From contig JAPFBL010000068.1 in NCBI GenBank assembly GCA_026182355.1, positions 7,539,001-7,603,000 of the forward strand: 64,000 bases of DNA, written 5' to 3'. Position numbers and translations under genes: made by a program. This document shows positions 1 to 11,934 of this stretch, piece by piece (within the stretch, counting starts at the first letter, position 1; the number at the start of each line of letters is the position of its first letter). This stretch comes from Hermatobates lingyangjiaoensis (lineage: Eukaryota > Arthropoda > Insecta > Hemiptera > Hermatobatidae). The notes under the pieces were generated by a model. The model searched no databases. It saw nothing but the letters and a program-made list of their open reading frames with translations, and was not told the DNA's origin.

Positions 1-628
1 TGTAAAAGGTGATAAGTTTTGAATTGTGTTGCATCCAGTTTAAGGATTCTGCGAAGTCTCCAATGTTGCCTTACCGTTCCTAAGATGACGGTCCATCATA
101 TTGACCCTTACTGCGAAGCATCAGTGCTTGGCTCCCGGCTTATATTGATGTGGCAAATTACTTGATATCTCTAGGCATTAGTGATGTTATAGTCCACTTT
201 CCTGTTCTGATCATCGTTCCTGGTTTTGCTTTATCTCCTCTATATGCCCAACTGAAAACTCTTTTAATAGTAGTGTAGAATTATTGTTAGCAATAGGAAT
301 CATAATGTATCATGACCACTTTTCCTCCACATTGGCTCGCAAAGTCTTTTTTTCGTATGTATAATTGATATTCCCTACCGGAATATGGAGCCTTGGTTAC
401 AATTCCTGAAATTCCTTTTTACGACTCATTTAAAAATTCTGATTGATATTAAATTAATAATTTCGTTCTTTATGTTATTTTAAAAAAGAATATTTGTTCA
501 ATAAAGAAGATGAATGATTTCTTTTCAAACCATTTTAAAAGTAGTTATAAAATTTGTCTCGTTATGCATTGTTATTTGTACAACAGCGTTGTTCGAAGTT
601 TTTTTTTCATTTACTCATTATGTTCCAG
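1..628. other. intronic flank, no gene seen
   Basis: This stretch lies upstream of the first recognisable receptor exon and is read as intron, because position 629 follows a pyrimidine tract and an AG acceptor. I saw no CD36-like exon, RNA gene or clear repeat in it. The 5' exons of the receptor gene must lie before the window. Confidence 0.5.
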
Positions 629-840
629 AGAAATGGGTCTAGAGAAGGCCCTTATGAAATTGAAACAGGCACAAAAGATGCAAGTCGTATGGGACAAGTA
701 GTTTCCTACATGGGTCAGAACAGAGGTGCAGCCTGGACTGGTGATGACTGCAACAACTACATCGGCAATGAGATGACGCTCCTGTCCCCTTTCATTACCA
801 AGGACACAAGCGTACTATTGTTTTCGCCTGATATTTGTTC
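629..840 (+). CDS. CD36/scavenger receptor class B, internal exon 1 of window
   Basis: This exon encodes part of the ectodomain of a CD36-family receptor (SCARB/LIMP-2/SNMP group). These are two-pass membrane proteins that bind lipoproteins, fatty acids or other lipids at the cell surface or in lysosomes. The 70-residue reading contains the family pattern GPYEIETGT, then a Trp-Thr-Gly-Asp-Asp-Cys-Asn segment, SPFITKD and FSPDIC. Its two cysteines match the first two of the six conserved ectodomain cysteines. The exon follows the acceptor TGTTCCAG and ends before the donor GTGAGT, with two bases of a codon left over; the next exon supplies the third as TCA (Ser). Sequence and phase are seen directly. 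The subgroup within the CD36 family and the ligand cannot be decided from this half of the protein. Confidence 0.9.
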
Positions 841-2120
841 GTGAGTAATATATTTATAAATATAAAATATCATTAATTATTTAAAAAAGAAGTAATCATA
901 TATGTCATTGTGAAAGTGAAGTTTATATAACTGTTAGAAGGTTAAGTTATGTAGACTTTGGGTTAAGTTAACAGATTGAAAACCCTAGTACAACTTCGAA
1001 AAGTGTTCATTTTTAACAGTCACCTAGCTCGGTTATTCTGAAGATGACATTAATTTCCGTTCAAACAATGCACGAAAGGCGTGGTAACAGGTTTGTAAAC
1101 TATGGTTTAAATGTACTAAACACTTCAGTACTAAGAATGGTTCTTTATTAATATCAAAATTTTCACTCGAAAGAAGTAAAGTCAAGGATAATATTTATTA
1201 CTTAAAAGGTAGATTTCATTTGAAATTGGTTAGTTTTTCAGTTACATAATGTAATTTCTCATGTATTATATTTTTATAATATATATTATTTTTATGTTTT
1301 CAAAACAAATTTGTAACGAATTATATGAAAAACTACTTTTATGTGGGCTTGTCTTCCCCCACCTAAGTTAGCGGTGACAGGCTTCGACTAATCTAGATAC
1401 TAATCTTTCCGTTGATCTCTATGCTGAGTCCCATGGGTTCAAGTAGAATGATCAAGTCCTTTAGTGCATTCCTCTACATGCTATATAGTACAAGTTGCGG
1501 GCCACAAGGATCTTCGAGGAGCCTCATATTTGGCTCTTTGAAGCTTGTTCTGTTAAAATTTGTTTTGCTGTCTTGTGCAAGTTCATTTCAAACCACATAC
1601 ACTCGGCCTTAATTTTGAATGTATAAGTTGAACGCCTGCGCCATACAATGCTTTTAGTATCTCTTTTTTTGCTCTATTCCAAAGTTCAGCCAGCTTTCTT
1701 GTGCCTTTGATTTTTGATTATGTTCTATTGCCCTTCTGTTTCTAAAATTATAGGTATACTCTACATAACATATATTAACACCTTCATCGGTCTTATATAT
1801 ACATAAGTAGATAGAGTAAATAAACGAGTTAAAAGAACATACCCAAAATCAATGCTATATTTTGAGAAATAGAAAACTTAGTTTAAGAGTACATTTTTAC
1901 TTCAAAATCCAAGAATCTATGACTTCTTAATGCTCATAATATTTCAAAGGCCGTTTGTTAAAGGTTTTCTTTGTGTTTAAATAAGTTAAGTATTTAGGTT
2001 ATTAATGTCATCTTACTACTAAGAGAGGACTAAATTCTACCACATTGAGGTTAGGGATATTTCGTGAATACTTGACTTAGTACGGGCTAAGTATGAATGG
2101 TTTTATATCCTCTGATCAGT

Positions 2121-2385
2121 ATATGAGCCGTTTATTTTGAAAGTGGCCTAATTCCATTTTCCAAAAAAATTTAGCTAGCTATTTAAATAATTACATTTTT
2201 ACGTTATCTTTACCTTCTGCAGCAAATTGTACAAAATTTATTTAAAATTACTAAGAATTTTTATAACAAAAATTAGTTGATAAATAAAATGACAATATTT
2301 TTAAATTTTGCAAAACGCAAACCCTTAAATATCTCGATTTTAACATAAATGGAATTAGGCCACTTTCAAAATAAGCGGCTCATAT
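2121..2385. mobile_element. 265-bp MITE with 38-bp terminal inverted repeats
   Basis: The left end ATATGAGCCGTTTATTTTG is repeated inverted at the right end with one mismatch. The match runs for about 38 bases into the word AGTGGCCTAATTCCATTT. The interior is AT-rich and non-coding. A TA lies next to each end, as expected for a Tc1/mariner-type element, but the exact target duplication is ambiguous. The inverted repeats are seen directly; the superfamily is inferred. Confidence 0.8.
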
Positions 2386-4899
2386 GTATAAATGATTTTT
2401 TAATGTGCCTTAAAAAAAATGTTGGGACATCATAGCTAAGAATTCGTCAGTATTAGTAGCATCAAAGACGCTAAACACCCGGACCCTTTATCAATCGTTA
2501 ATATCAAGTAAAAATTTCTTTCCAAAAATACTATGCATTGGTCGCAGTGACTTACTATTCACCAAGTCAACAAATTAAGAGTTTTATTGAATATTCCATT
2601 TAGATGTTTATATTCTAAAAATAAATAATGTAATATGATAAATAGTTTGTTTAAAAATAAACTGATCGTGAAATATGCACAAACTTTCACATATGTTAAT
2701 TTCAATTGATCAGAGAAAGCATATATGGTTGTAGTTTGGATGTACTCGAAAGAAAATGACATTTAAAACATTTTGAGGAGCCGTTGTCTTCGCTTAGTAT
2801 TTGTTTGGATTCATTGCTGACGGGTCGTTGACTGAGTAATGCAATGCCTATTTGAGAAGAGTGTTTTATTTCAACTTGTCTCCGGTGGTCGATAAATCCA
2901 AATATATTTCGCCTTGAAGTAAAGAGGTCTCGACTCGTAGAACACTTGCCAGCTTTCATATTGCTTTGTGCCAACAAATTTTTCTTATTGTCTCTCTTTC
3001 TCTCTCTCACTCTATCTTAATAGTAGCCCACTTATTATATTTTGTCAAATGTATTTTCAAACAAGTGCAGCGTAACGATAATTTTATAAGGAATTATGTT
3101 TGATTACTGTAAAACAAAAATATAGTACTTGTAACTAGTAAATTACTAACTTAATTATATATTCAATATAATTATAGAAAATAACTAACATATTTAATTA
3201 AATCGTAAGTGCATCTAATAGAAATTAGTAAATGCACACACAGCGGGGATGGCTACTATTTACGTGGGAGTAATTGAGTTTCTCTGTTTGAGACATAAAT
3301 ATTGGCACAAACACATGAAGGTTAGTCATATCCAGTACTACTACAGTTGGCAATATTAACATGCAGTTCAATTTCCCCTTAAAAAACTTAGGTTTAATAC
3401 AAACTGGAACAAAATCATGCAGCCCTGGAATCTTATAGATGCTGGAGAAACACATATTTGGCTTATTATCATAGGAAAACACGCCTCCTAATTAATTTCA
3501 ATTTCATGAGTAATTTATTATAAATATATTTTTCAGAATTTATAGAGGCCATCAGAAATAAATTCAAATTTTTTTATGTTAATTTATTTTCATACAAAGT
3601 CTGCGTTTGGTATCTCTGTTATTTGCCTACTTTAGGGCTGCTTTCTGCTATATTAAATCTATTTTTTGCAATTTGAGATGCTGATGATACTAGAAACGAA
3701 TCTAAGTACCACTGCTTGATTAATTTCTAATTTTTCTGTTGAGTGACTACTTCGCCTTGTCATGACGGCTTTGTCTTGCTTCTAAGGTTAAATGTCTCAC
3801 GTTGCTGATACAGCTAGCAGCCGCTTCTTGGATACTGTAAGTTGTGTTCATGCCTTCAACCCCACCAAGAACGAAACAACTTCATATTATCGTAGAGTGT
3901 AATTCAGCAGTTTATTGATTAGAGAGTTAAGTATAATCTTCAGTTTAGACTATGGTCACCTAAAATAATCTCCAAAGTTTTAGTAAAATAAATTACGGAC
4001 GGAACCAAACATTCTGTGGTTTTAGGACCTCATAAGGTGTATCTTTTGGTGGACCATGAATTGACATAGTCCGGATACACAATTCAGACAGACAAAATAT
4101 CAGTTGTGTAGAGACGTTCTCAAGATTACGTGTAACTTTTTAATTTCCTAGCAATCACTGGAGACTACTGATTATCATCTATCTAAAAACAGTCTACACT
4201 ACCAGGAATCTGAAACTACTTATAGAACTAGGCCAACTAAGTATGAAGGGAACGCGCACGAATGTGTCGAGCCGAAATTTGATAGCATTTAAAGGTTTAT
4301 TAACTTTATTTAAAGTATATTTGGTGATAAAGAGGATCAGAAAAGACCCTAAGAAATCACCTTTTGAGTGTGAGAAAGTGAGTCATCTCTAACCCCAGCC
4401 TGTGGTCGGAGAGCTTCCTCCCACTGTCCAGTGACACGGCGAGAGTGTAGCAGACATTATCTTGGGAATTGCCCATTCACCAGTAAAATTTAAGTTAAAT
4501 TAGAAATAAAAAATCGTTTTTAAAGTAATAATAATATTTTTTATTATTTTGTACAGTTTGTTCCTGCGGGAAAAATAAATCTTTATACTGCACTGTTAAC
4601 TACATTGACATTGTAATTATTGAGTAATTTCCTCATATCTTACTTATTTTTAGTCAAATTTTAGTTCACTTATGACGTAAACTTTTATTCTACGAGTAAT
4701 GATTTAGACACAAAGCAACACATATACATTGGATGCTTAATTAAAGTTTATATTTTTCAAATGATAGTACCTTGGAGCATTATGTGATACTAAGAAATTA
4801 AAATACTTTTATTAGTAAAGTTTAGCAATTAGTTTATGTTAACATGCAAATTGTTAGTACCACAGAGGTTAGAAAGCAATAATATTATAAAAATCTGTC

Positions 4900-4962
4900 T
4901 TACCTTGTGAATCGGTGATGTAGCCACGCAGCCGGTTTCGAACGTTGAACATCTTCACATGA
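4900..4962 (-). ncRNA. degraded hammerhead-like module
   Basis: On the minus strand the order is GTGAAGA, a short hairpin region ending GTTC, GAAAC, then CCGGC. This is the PLE-linked hammerhead layout with C3 changed to G and the stem III word imperfect. It is an isolated remnant with no partner arm nearby. Confidence 0.3.
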
Positions 4963-5197
4963 AAACACAGATAATTTAATGAATTTACATATTAATCATA
5001 AATCTGATATACTATTTAACTGAATAATAAAACTAAAAAGACGTTTGGATGGACTTACCAATGATAAAGTATATAATAAAAGAATAAAAATAGATGATAA
5101 GTAAAATAATTCTGAAATTAATAATAGGAAATTTAGTCGTATATTGGCATTACTTGCTCAATAGGTATTTATTCCCAGGAGCATTTGACATTTATCA

Positions 5198-5240
5198 GTC
5201 CTCCTGAAGATGCACAGCGTACGAAACAGGTTGGGCTCGG
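5198..5240 (+). ncRNA. degraded hammerhead-like module
   Basis: CTGAAGA is followed by about 12 bases and then GAAACAGGTTGGGC. Both core boxes match the hammerhead consensus CTGANGA ... GAAA. The stem II pairing is weak and stem III is not self-complementary, so this is probably an old, inactive copy. Confidence 0.3.
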
Positions 5241-6892
5241 TAAACAATAAAATGAGGTTATTGTTTATTATATCAATTAAGTTACTAAATGTAAGACACA
5301 GACTGTACTGTAGGGGGAAAGCTCTGCGGTGAGACTGTCTCCCAAAATGTACACATTCGGCTGTTCCAGAAATCTGTGCATTGAGAGCAATCAATTTTTC
5401 TCAATAATTTTTCTCAATTTTCTCTCAATAATCAATTTTTCTTTTATTGATTGTTTATTAGTTAAAGTTTACGATTCTCACCATATAATGCACTTCTATA
5501 GAAACTATTCAATGCACTATTATTAGTAAATAACTTTACTTCTATTTAGGGACAAGGAAACCATCAACGGCTTATAACCTTCAACACCAACCTAAAGTAA
5601 CTTGCTCATTAACAAAATGATTGACTTTCGTCGCAGATTTTAGAGTAACATACTTGTTAAGGGGATATTTTAGAAAACACTCATTTATGTGAAACATTTT
5701 TAAAGTAAATTTCCCGTTTTCAAAATAAACGCGATTGTAAATCATCTTCAGGTCTTTGATTTATTGTATGATTATTGTAAATGTCAAGTCTTTCAAATAT
5801 ATATTTATATGGAGTACTTTCATAAATTTAAGAAAGATATTCATTGAAAACACTCATATTTATCAATATTAATTAATTTGTTTGTGTCAATAGATATCAT
5901 ACAAAGTGAATAAAATTGAACTGTTCAAAGAACTACATTCCTGTATAAAGAACTAAACTTTTATTATTTTGTGGAAAGTTTCCAAATTAAGAAGCTGATG
6001 ATTCCATAACTTAAAAAGTAAAATAAGTTTTTTAAACATGTTTAGGGGAGGCTGATTGACCTAGTTTGTAGGGAGTGTCAAATGTGTGGAAGAACGAATG
6101 ATCCAATGCCCTGGCAACAGCTGATGCCAACACGTCTCAGACCACAATGAGCGATGTGTGGTCTCTCTACGGCCGTCGACCTACAGAGAATAACCTTTCT
6201 CCAAAGCCGCTTAGTTCTCGACAATGCCCTATATAAGAACTTACAAAACTTCTTAGTTTTAAATAAATCTTTTCCAGTTAATTTATGTCTTCAACCATCT
6301 TGAACAGCCCAGTTCAACTACTTCCATTTGTCTTCTTGAATGTGATTGGCATAGCATGAATTACTCACAACACGTATGACTGCTTGAAACAATTAATCAT
6401 AGTAAAACAGATAGTTACTATTGAAATTTTACAGGACAGTTTGTAATGATGAGAAAACGGAATGATATGTTCTATGTAATTTTTAATTTTGCTAAGTCTG
6501 CTTTGACCAACATATTTGGTGTTTGAAATATATATATATATATATATAAACCATAAATGTAGACAAGCACAATAAATAACTATACTCATAGTATTTAATT
6601 TCTATTGCAACTCTCATCAACAGGAACTGGAAAGGGAAGACTCAAACTTCTATGAAGCGACGTTTCCTAAACGTAATTGCCAGTTGTTTTGGGGTTCCAA
6701 CAATCGCTTTGCACTGTGTTTCCCATCTATTTTTCTTCCTGATAACAGTTGTACCAAATTTCTGCAACTTACTTATCCCTTTTAGGTGTTTCTTTAGTTT
6801 ATATTTAATTTATTTCTCAAATTTGAGTTCATTTATTATTCCTTCAAGGAAGATTTATTCGCAGATTACAGTTGCCTTATATTTTTCTTCAG

Positions 6893-7089
6893 AAGCACAC
6901 GAATGGTTTTCTTAGAGGAAAAGGATCACCAAGGCATTCCTTGCTTCAGACTAGAGCCAGGACCTGAATTCCTCGCAGATCCTGCTGTATCTGAATCGGC
7001 TGCCTGCTATTGTCCAAACTCAATCAAAAACCTTACTGAACCTGGTACCTGTATGAAGAAAGGGGTCATCGACGTCTCATCTTGCCTAC
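6893..7089 (+). CDS. CD36/scavenger receptor class B, internal exon 2 of window
   Basis: This exon supplies the cysteine-rich part of the CD36 ectodomain. Its first base completes the serine codon split in the previous exon. The frame then reads FLEEKDHQGIPCFRLEP, matching the family segment in which the chain runs through QGIPxxRF. It continues with LADP, ACYCPN, a Thr-Cys-Met-Lys-Lys segment, and GVIDVSSC. The pairs ACYC, TC and SC correspond to the last four conserved ectodomain cysteines, and the PCFR cysteine is additional. NLT is a possible N-glycosylation site. The acceptor is TTCTTCAG, the donor is CTAC before GTGAGT, and one base of a codon carries over. Family assignment is strong; the ligand is unknown. 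Confidence 0.9.
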
Positions 7090-7289
7090 GTGAGTCCTTA
7101 AAATTTTTTAACATTTACTTGGGTACCTGCTTGTAATCTAAGGGCTTTAGAATATATGTGTGTTTTAAGAATACCTCTTGAATGATGTATCAGAAAAGCT
7201 TTATTGCTTCTATTATAAAACAAGTGTTTGGTTTTTTATTTTCCAAAACAACTCGTATTTGTTTGTTATCTTATACAAATTCTATTAGT

Positions 7290-7292
7290 ATA

Positions 7293-7331
<39 letters not shown>
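7290..7331. repeat. (TA)n microsatellite
   Basis: A run of about 20 TA units directly abuts the left arm of the palindrome at 7335. Confidence 0.9.
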
Positions 7332-7334
<3 letters not shown>

Positions 7335-7573
7335 GTTTCAGAGTAAACTATAGTTTACACAGTAAATAGAAAAACACACTACAGTCTCTAATTTTTGGTT
7401 TAGCCCTCATCAGGAGAGAAGAGATAGGGACACCAAGCGCACCGTCTCCAACCGTCCCTTCGCAAGTTCGATTGGTGTCCCTATCTCTTCTCTTCTGATC
7501 ATGATAAAACCAAAAATTAGAGACTGTAAGTGTGTTTTTCTATTTACTGTATACCTATAGTTTACTCTGAAAC
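7335..7573. repeat. palindromic inverted dimer, hammerhead family E
   Basis: Two arms of about 100 bases are near-perfect reverse complements around a spacer at about 7437-7472. Each arm carries one hammerhead-like core. The left arm (minus strand, about 7384-7416) has CTGATGA, a GG/CC hairpin, AAAA, AATT and A, then GAGAC, which pairs with TCTC before the core. The right arm (plus strand, about 7489-7526) has CTGATCA. G12 is A in both arms, so ribozyme activity is doubtful. The arms are joined at their upstream ends, and a (TA)n run abuts the left border. Confidence 0.75.
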
Positions 7574-7729
7574 TTTACGCTGTCCTTTGTGGATAGTTTT
7601 CTTAATGGCTATATATATATATTATTGAAAATGACACCAAATTTAGCTGATACCTGTTTCTTAACAAGTTTCTCAATTTTTCTAAATAACACTCTCGTTA
7701 TTTCGTCTACACAATAAAGTACATCTCCT

Positions 7730-7777
7730 ATGGTCGACATGTTTCGAATGATCAACACTCATCATCAGGACGTGAAT
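7730..7777 (-). ncRNA. hammerhead-like module at PLE end
   Basis: The minus strand reads GTC, CTGATGA, TGAGTGTTGATCATTC, GAAA, CATGT, C, GAC. The C3-A9 and G12-A14 boxes match the hammerhead core exactly. Stem III would be the self-complementary word ACATGT, H17 is C, and the GAC after the cleavage site pairs with the GTC before the core. It lies just past the endonuclease remnant of a PLE. Related modules lie at 12428 and 30346. Confidence 0.5.
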
Positions 7778-7828
7778 AAGATCTAATGTGAAAACCTGGT
7801 TTATTATATACACAGAGAAGGTAGAAGG

Positions 7829-7841
7829 TGGGGGGGGGGGG
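7829..7841. repeat. poly-G run
   Basis: A run of about 13 G residues interrupts the PLE remnant and is very unusual in this AT-rich window. It may be a mononucleotide expansion. Confidence 0.8.
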
Positions 7842-8464
7842 GGTTTCCATAAAGTTTAAGTATAGTTGGGCGTTAATCTGTGGGGTGAGTGGCCTCCCGG
7901 CCTGCGTCGATACCTGCAAGGGTTTCTGGCTGCCCTTGATGCGAACTAAACAGCTTCAAAATACGGCTACTATTTTCCACCTGAATATTAAGGAGTGGCT
8001 TGAATTTTTGAATTAATATAGCCTCTAAAATTTTCAGTCTATGGTGGTTACTCTCTTTTTTTATTATTTTGGTGTTTGCAACCAGCATCTCTCTTGTTAA
8101 TTTAACATTATGTTTTTTAACAATAATGTTTAATTTAACATTATGTATATTTTTTGGGGGCTCCGGTTATTAGGTGCATAGTGAGCCTTCTTGATAGGGA
8201 TGTGGTAGTCATACCATAATCCGTGTAGATTTTTGACATAATACTGACCGCACCCCAATATATTCTTTTGGGATATATTCCGTGGGAGTATATCTGTCCC
8301 ACGGTCGACAATTTATTACTGTTTTGCATATATATATATAGGTGTAAATCGGTAGCAAATTTTCTTGTATGCATATATTGTTAAAAGTAGCAGCAGCTTA
8401 TGCTCCCACGATTTTTGAGCTGGTGGCCTCGATCTTGCAGGCGATATCGCAATATATAGTAGAT

Positions 8465-8561
8465 ATGTATACAGACATGTATACAAGACTAAGTCTTGTT
8501 TTCCCATTTCATATTGTGGTTTGATCATTGATTGTTATTTTACGTGTTTATGTGAAATCTT

Positions 8562-8606
<45 letters not shown>

Positions 8607-8662
8607 CAATGATCAAACCACAATATGAAATAAGAAAAAAAGACTAAGATCTTTCAACCACA
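8465..8662. repeat. truncated family A inverted pair
   Basis: The plus arm (about 8483-8563) has the family A tail from GACTAAGTCTTG to the terminal hairpin TTTTACGTG...TGTGAAAT. The minus arm (about 8606-8662) has the tail again. They are separated by (TA)n(TG)n. The minus arm keeps the GATCTTTCAACC word but lacks the catalytic core, so no complete hammerhead remains. Confidence 0.6.
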
Positions 8663-8670
8663 ACATATGT

Positions 8671-8762
8671 GGTTGATAGTATACATGATAGTATATCATG
8701 TCTGTGGTTGATAGTATACATGATATATGATAGTATACATGATATATGATAGTATACATACT
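8671..8762. repeat. short minisatellite, units with GATAGTATACATGATA
   Basis: GATAGTATACATGATA-type units repeat about four times with small changes. Two copies are preceded by GTGGTT. Confidence 0.75.
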
Positions 8763-9659
8763 ACATTTATAATGTTATACTATAATAGAGTAGTATAATG
8801 AAACTTTCATTCGTAAAAAATATTCATTTAAGTTAGCAATAAACCTCGGAATCTCTAAATTAAGAAGAGTGAAATAATGTTAAGGTAATGCTAGTTCTAA
8901 ATTAGGCTTTGAATTATATTGGCTTGATTGAATTAAATTTTATGTATAAAAACTATCAGAGCCTAAGTGAATTAAAAGTTCTTTAAGAAAACGTCGTTTT
9001 TAAAACAAAGAAGATGATATAATAAAAATGCAATAAATCTATTAGGCAATTTAAAACACAATCAAAAATGATATTTGTTATAATTAAATATTACTCTTTA
9101 GTTAAATATTAATTAATTTTATTGGTTGTATGAAGTTTAACAAAAATACAGAACTACGTCTGCAGTAAATATGTATCAGTGTTACAATTAATCACGGCGA
9201 GAGTGATGGTTGTAATAACCTTCCACTGACACTTGATAAGAACAAACACTATCGGGAAGCCAGTAGAAAGTAAATGAATTGAAATGTTCTGTTAGACAAG
9301 CTCCAATGCCTCTAGATATAAACTTCGTTACGCCTCATGAAATCCTAATGCCAAAGCCTCGTTATCAAGAAGTAAAATATTTTTTTATTTTCTTAATTGC
9401 AAATTAGAAACGGAAATTTAGTTTTTTATTACAATTTTTTTTTTCAAATTGTTTTTTAATTCATTTGAAATATCATCATTAACTAGTTCAGAAATTCCAA
9501 AGTGAAGCGAAACGAAATATAAGGATTTAAAATAAAATTATCAATTATTAATAAAATTAATTAATTCTAAAAAAATCTTAATTCTATAAAAAGTTATATA
9601 AAATTGTTTCGTAAAGTTTTTAATTTACTTACTTAAATGCATTAGGTATCTCATTAGGT

Positions 9660-9800
9660 ATCTTAAATGCATGTTGTATGGCCAGCACCTACCAGCTGAA
9701 AAGTTTAACGACTACCTTACTGGTCAGAGACCTGGGTCGTCCCCCTCCGAAGAGGGAAGTACCTATTCCCCCGGGCCAGGGCTCATCTTAAATGCATGTT
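9660..9800. mobile_element. 109-bp GC-rich insertion with 16-bp target duplication
   Basis: The word ATCTTAAATGCATGTT occurs at 9660-9675 and again at 9785-9800, flanking a 109-bp GC-rich insert. The insert contains a hairpin-like region TCCCCCTCCGAAGAGGG and the words CCCGGGCCAGGG. The long duplication suggests retroposition, as for a SINE. The source RNA is not recognised; neither tRNA nor 5S boxes are clear. Confidence 0.75.
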
Positions 9801-9875
9801 AACTAAAAACTTCATTCAAAATCTTATAGAAGGTTTTGAGTTTTATTCCATGCAACTATGATTGTTGCTCTATAC

Positions 9876-10125
9876 CAGGGGTGGCCAACCTGTAGCTTGC
9901 AAGCCACATGGGGCTCATTGAAGGATTATTTGTGGCTCTCAACAAATGTACCCAAGTTCCCTTTTCATTTTTGTGCTATTATATTTTAGAAAATATTATC
10001 ATCGTTCCATATGTTTCCGTATGAACATATTTTGCATACCTTTTAAATAAGTATTTAATTGTGGCAAGCGAAACATTTCAAATTTTGAAAAATGCTCTGA
10101 CTATCAAGGAGCTTGGCTACTATTG
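9876..10125. mobile_element. hAT-type MITE, 8-bp target duplication
   Basis: CTCTATAC flanks the element on both sides (9868-9875 and 10126-10133). The left end CAGGGGTGGCCAACC matches the right end inverted with a few changes (CAATAGTAGCCAAGC). The 8-bp duplication and the CAGGGGTGGCCAAC terminus are typical of the hAT superfamily. The 250-bp interior has no coding frame. Confidence 0.85.
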
Positions 10126-11934
10126 CTCTATACAATTCGAAAGCTGTTTATATTGATTGAAAAACTGTTTAAAGGAAAAACTACATGCGTTTAGGCCATT
10201 CGGAAAAACAAATTAGATGGTTAGGCGACAAAATTGAGTCATAAGAGTGGGATGAGATACCAGAATGATAGAAGAAAGAAATGACTTTTACAACTATCTG
10301 TAAAAACTTATTGAGGAAAGACGAATTACTTGCAGGATGTGTGTTTGGGCTGCCCCAGATCATCTATTATAGGAAGACTTCAAAATAGACGTTTTCAAAT
10401 ATTTAAATTTCAGCACTCATGAGTTGATTTCTGAACCTAATTGTTGAAGGCCAGCGCGAATAATACGAGCATTCTGTTGTATGTTGTGAGAAGTCATTTT
10501 TAAAACTGATATCGATAAAGAACATGTGTTCTTTATTGCTACTGCCGAGGAATGGCTGGCATTGATCATTTCTTAAAGCTGATATAAAAGTGAAGTTTTG
10601 TGAAAGGGAATGTTCTTTTAAAAACTATTTAAAAAAAATATATTTATATTAATGTCCTGAAGTATCAAACTTTTACAATTTTGTATATATTCCTTTACAT
10701 GAAACTCTGCCGTATTTTTGCCTTATATTTCTTTATTAAAGGTAACACAATCTACCATCACCCGATTTCTACACAACCGGAAGCATTTAAAGGAATATCA
10801 ACCATTGAATACAGTATTATTCCGTGTAGTACAAAAACACATACAGTATTGAATTATATAATGGTTGTAAGGTTCTTTGTGAAGTGATGGACCTCGCAGA
10901 GTCTTAACCAGATTAATCTATTGATAGCCTCAAATGAATCATTTTCTTAGTGACTCAGACTGGCTCCGTTACTGATCAAAAGGTCTTAGTTCAATTTTAG
11001 AATGTCATACTGTACTTTATACGCTGAAGTATATCTAGGAGCGTTTAATCTACTTGTGGGTTACTCGACCTTCTCTACATTGTTATCCTGGAGTTTCTTC
11101 CATCCGTGAATTGAAGAGACCATGAAATTGGCAACGTCTCATCAAGCACACATCACTTCAATTTTTTTAGTGGTTAAAAGAATATGTTTACCTTCTCGCA
11201 CAAACAGCGTTTTCAAGAAATCATTTTATAGTTATAAAATAATATTAGTTATTATAGTTTTAATCATGGAAGGGGTAACATCTATATATATACCGACACA
11301 ATATTACAGGATCAACTACATCAAATTACACTAATACTTGAAGCAAAACTTTTCAATTAAAATTTGTTTAATATGTTCAAAATATCCAAGGAATTGAAGC
11401 AAGATACCCTCTACTGGTATCATTAAACTTCTCAATTATAAACTAGACAGTATAGATGGATTATTATCGTTCTTGTTGTAAATAAGTTTCTGTATTATTT
11501 TCTAATGTAATATTTCTCTAAGAATTGACGGTTTTTTTCATGTTCTTTCAATAATGCTCATATTTCTTTGATACATATAATAAGTAACTAATAGATCCCT
11601 TAGTCAGTGAAGTTATACTTAGTGTTACTCGTATATAGCTTGTTTTAGTGCCTAATGGTTACCAATTCTTGGTTACTAAAATGTTTTTGTTTTATTGTCA
11701 TTATCAGATTGTATAAAATTAGAAGAATTATCTACTCATTCCAAAATGCCTTTTCTACAATTTTATTATGATTCATGTAAAAAGATACAACAGTTTTGCT
11801 GTGAACTTTAATTGCTATTACGTTGTGAACTGAAGAACAGTTATCATAGCTCTGAATATTATTTCTATTTCATTAAGTGAAGTATTTCTTTCTATCTGGT
11901 CAATAAATTGTATTTATTGTAAACTACGAATTAG

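Larger units (their letters stand above)
841..6892 (+). other. receptor intron 1 of window (6.05 kb)
   Basis: This is the intron between two phase-matched CD36 exons, beginning GTGAGT and ending TTCTTCAG. It holds one MITE (2121-2385) and two weak hammerhead-like remnants (near 4930 and 5215). A GC-richer stretch at about 1340-1620 is interrupted by stops in every frame I read, and I could not identify it. Open frames on the minus strand at 2702-3010 and 3225-3482 match no family I recognise. Confidence 0.7.
7620..8300 (-). pseudogene. Penelope-like element remnant, GIY-YIG endonuclease part
   Basis: This is a broken minus-strand piece of a Penelope-like retroelement, a class in which a telomerase-like reverse transcriptase is fused to a GIY-YIG endonuclease. 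One frame gives GMTTTSLSRRLTMHL (about 8160-8210), matching the endonuclease region after the YIG motif. A second frame, after a break, gives MLVANTKIIKKESNHHRL and then ILEAILIQKFKPLLN (about 7960-8088), matching the C-terminal end of the domain. Stops and a shift separate the pieces, and the RT part is missing. The element ends at a hammerhead-like module at 7730-7775. A related copy lies at 12295-12900. The PLE assignment is from motif recognition. Confidence 0.7.

Noticed and set aside
1321..1620. GC-richer block, possible LINE or host exon
   Set aside because: Both strands are broken by stops and no motif beyond chance was found. A translated search would be needed.
2702..3010. Minus-strand frame with basic N-terminus
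   Set aside because: It has no recognised domain, and no splice or promoter context supports it.
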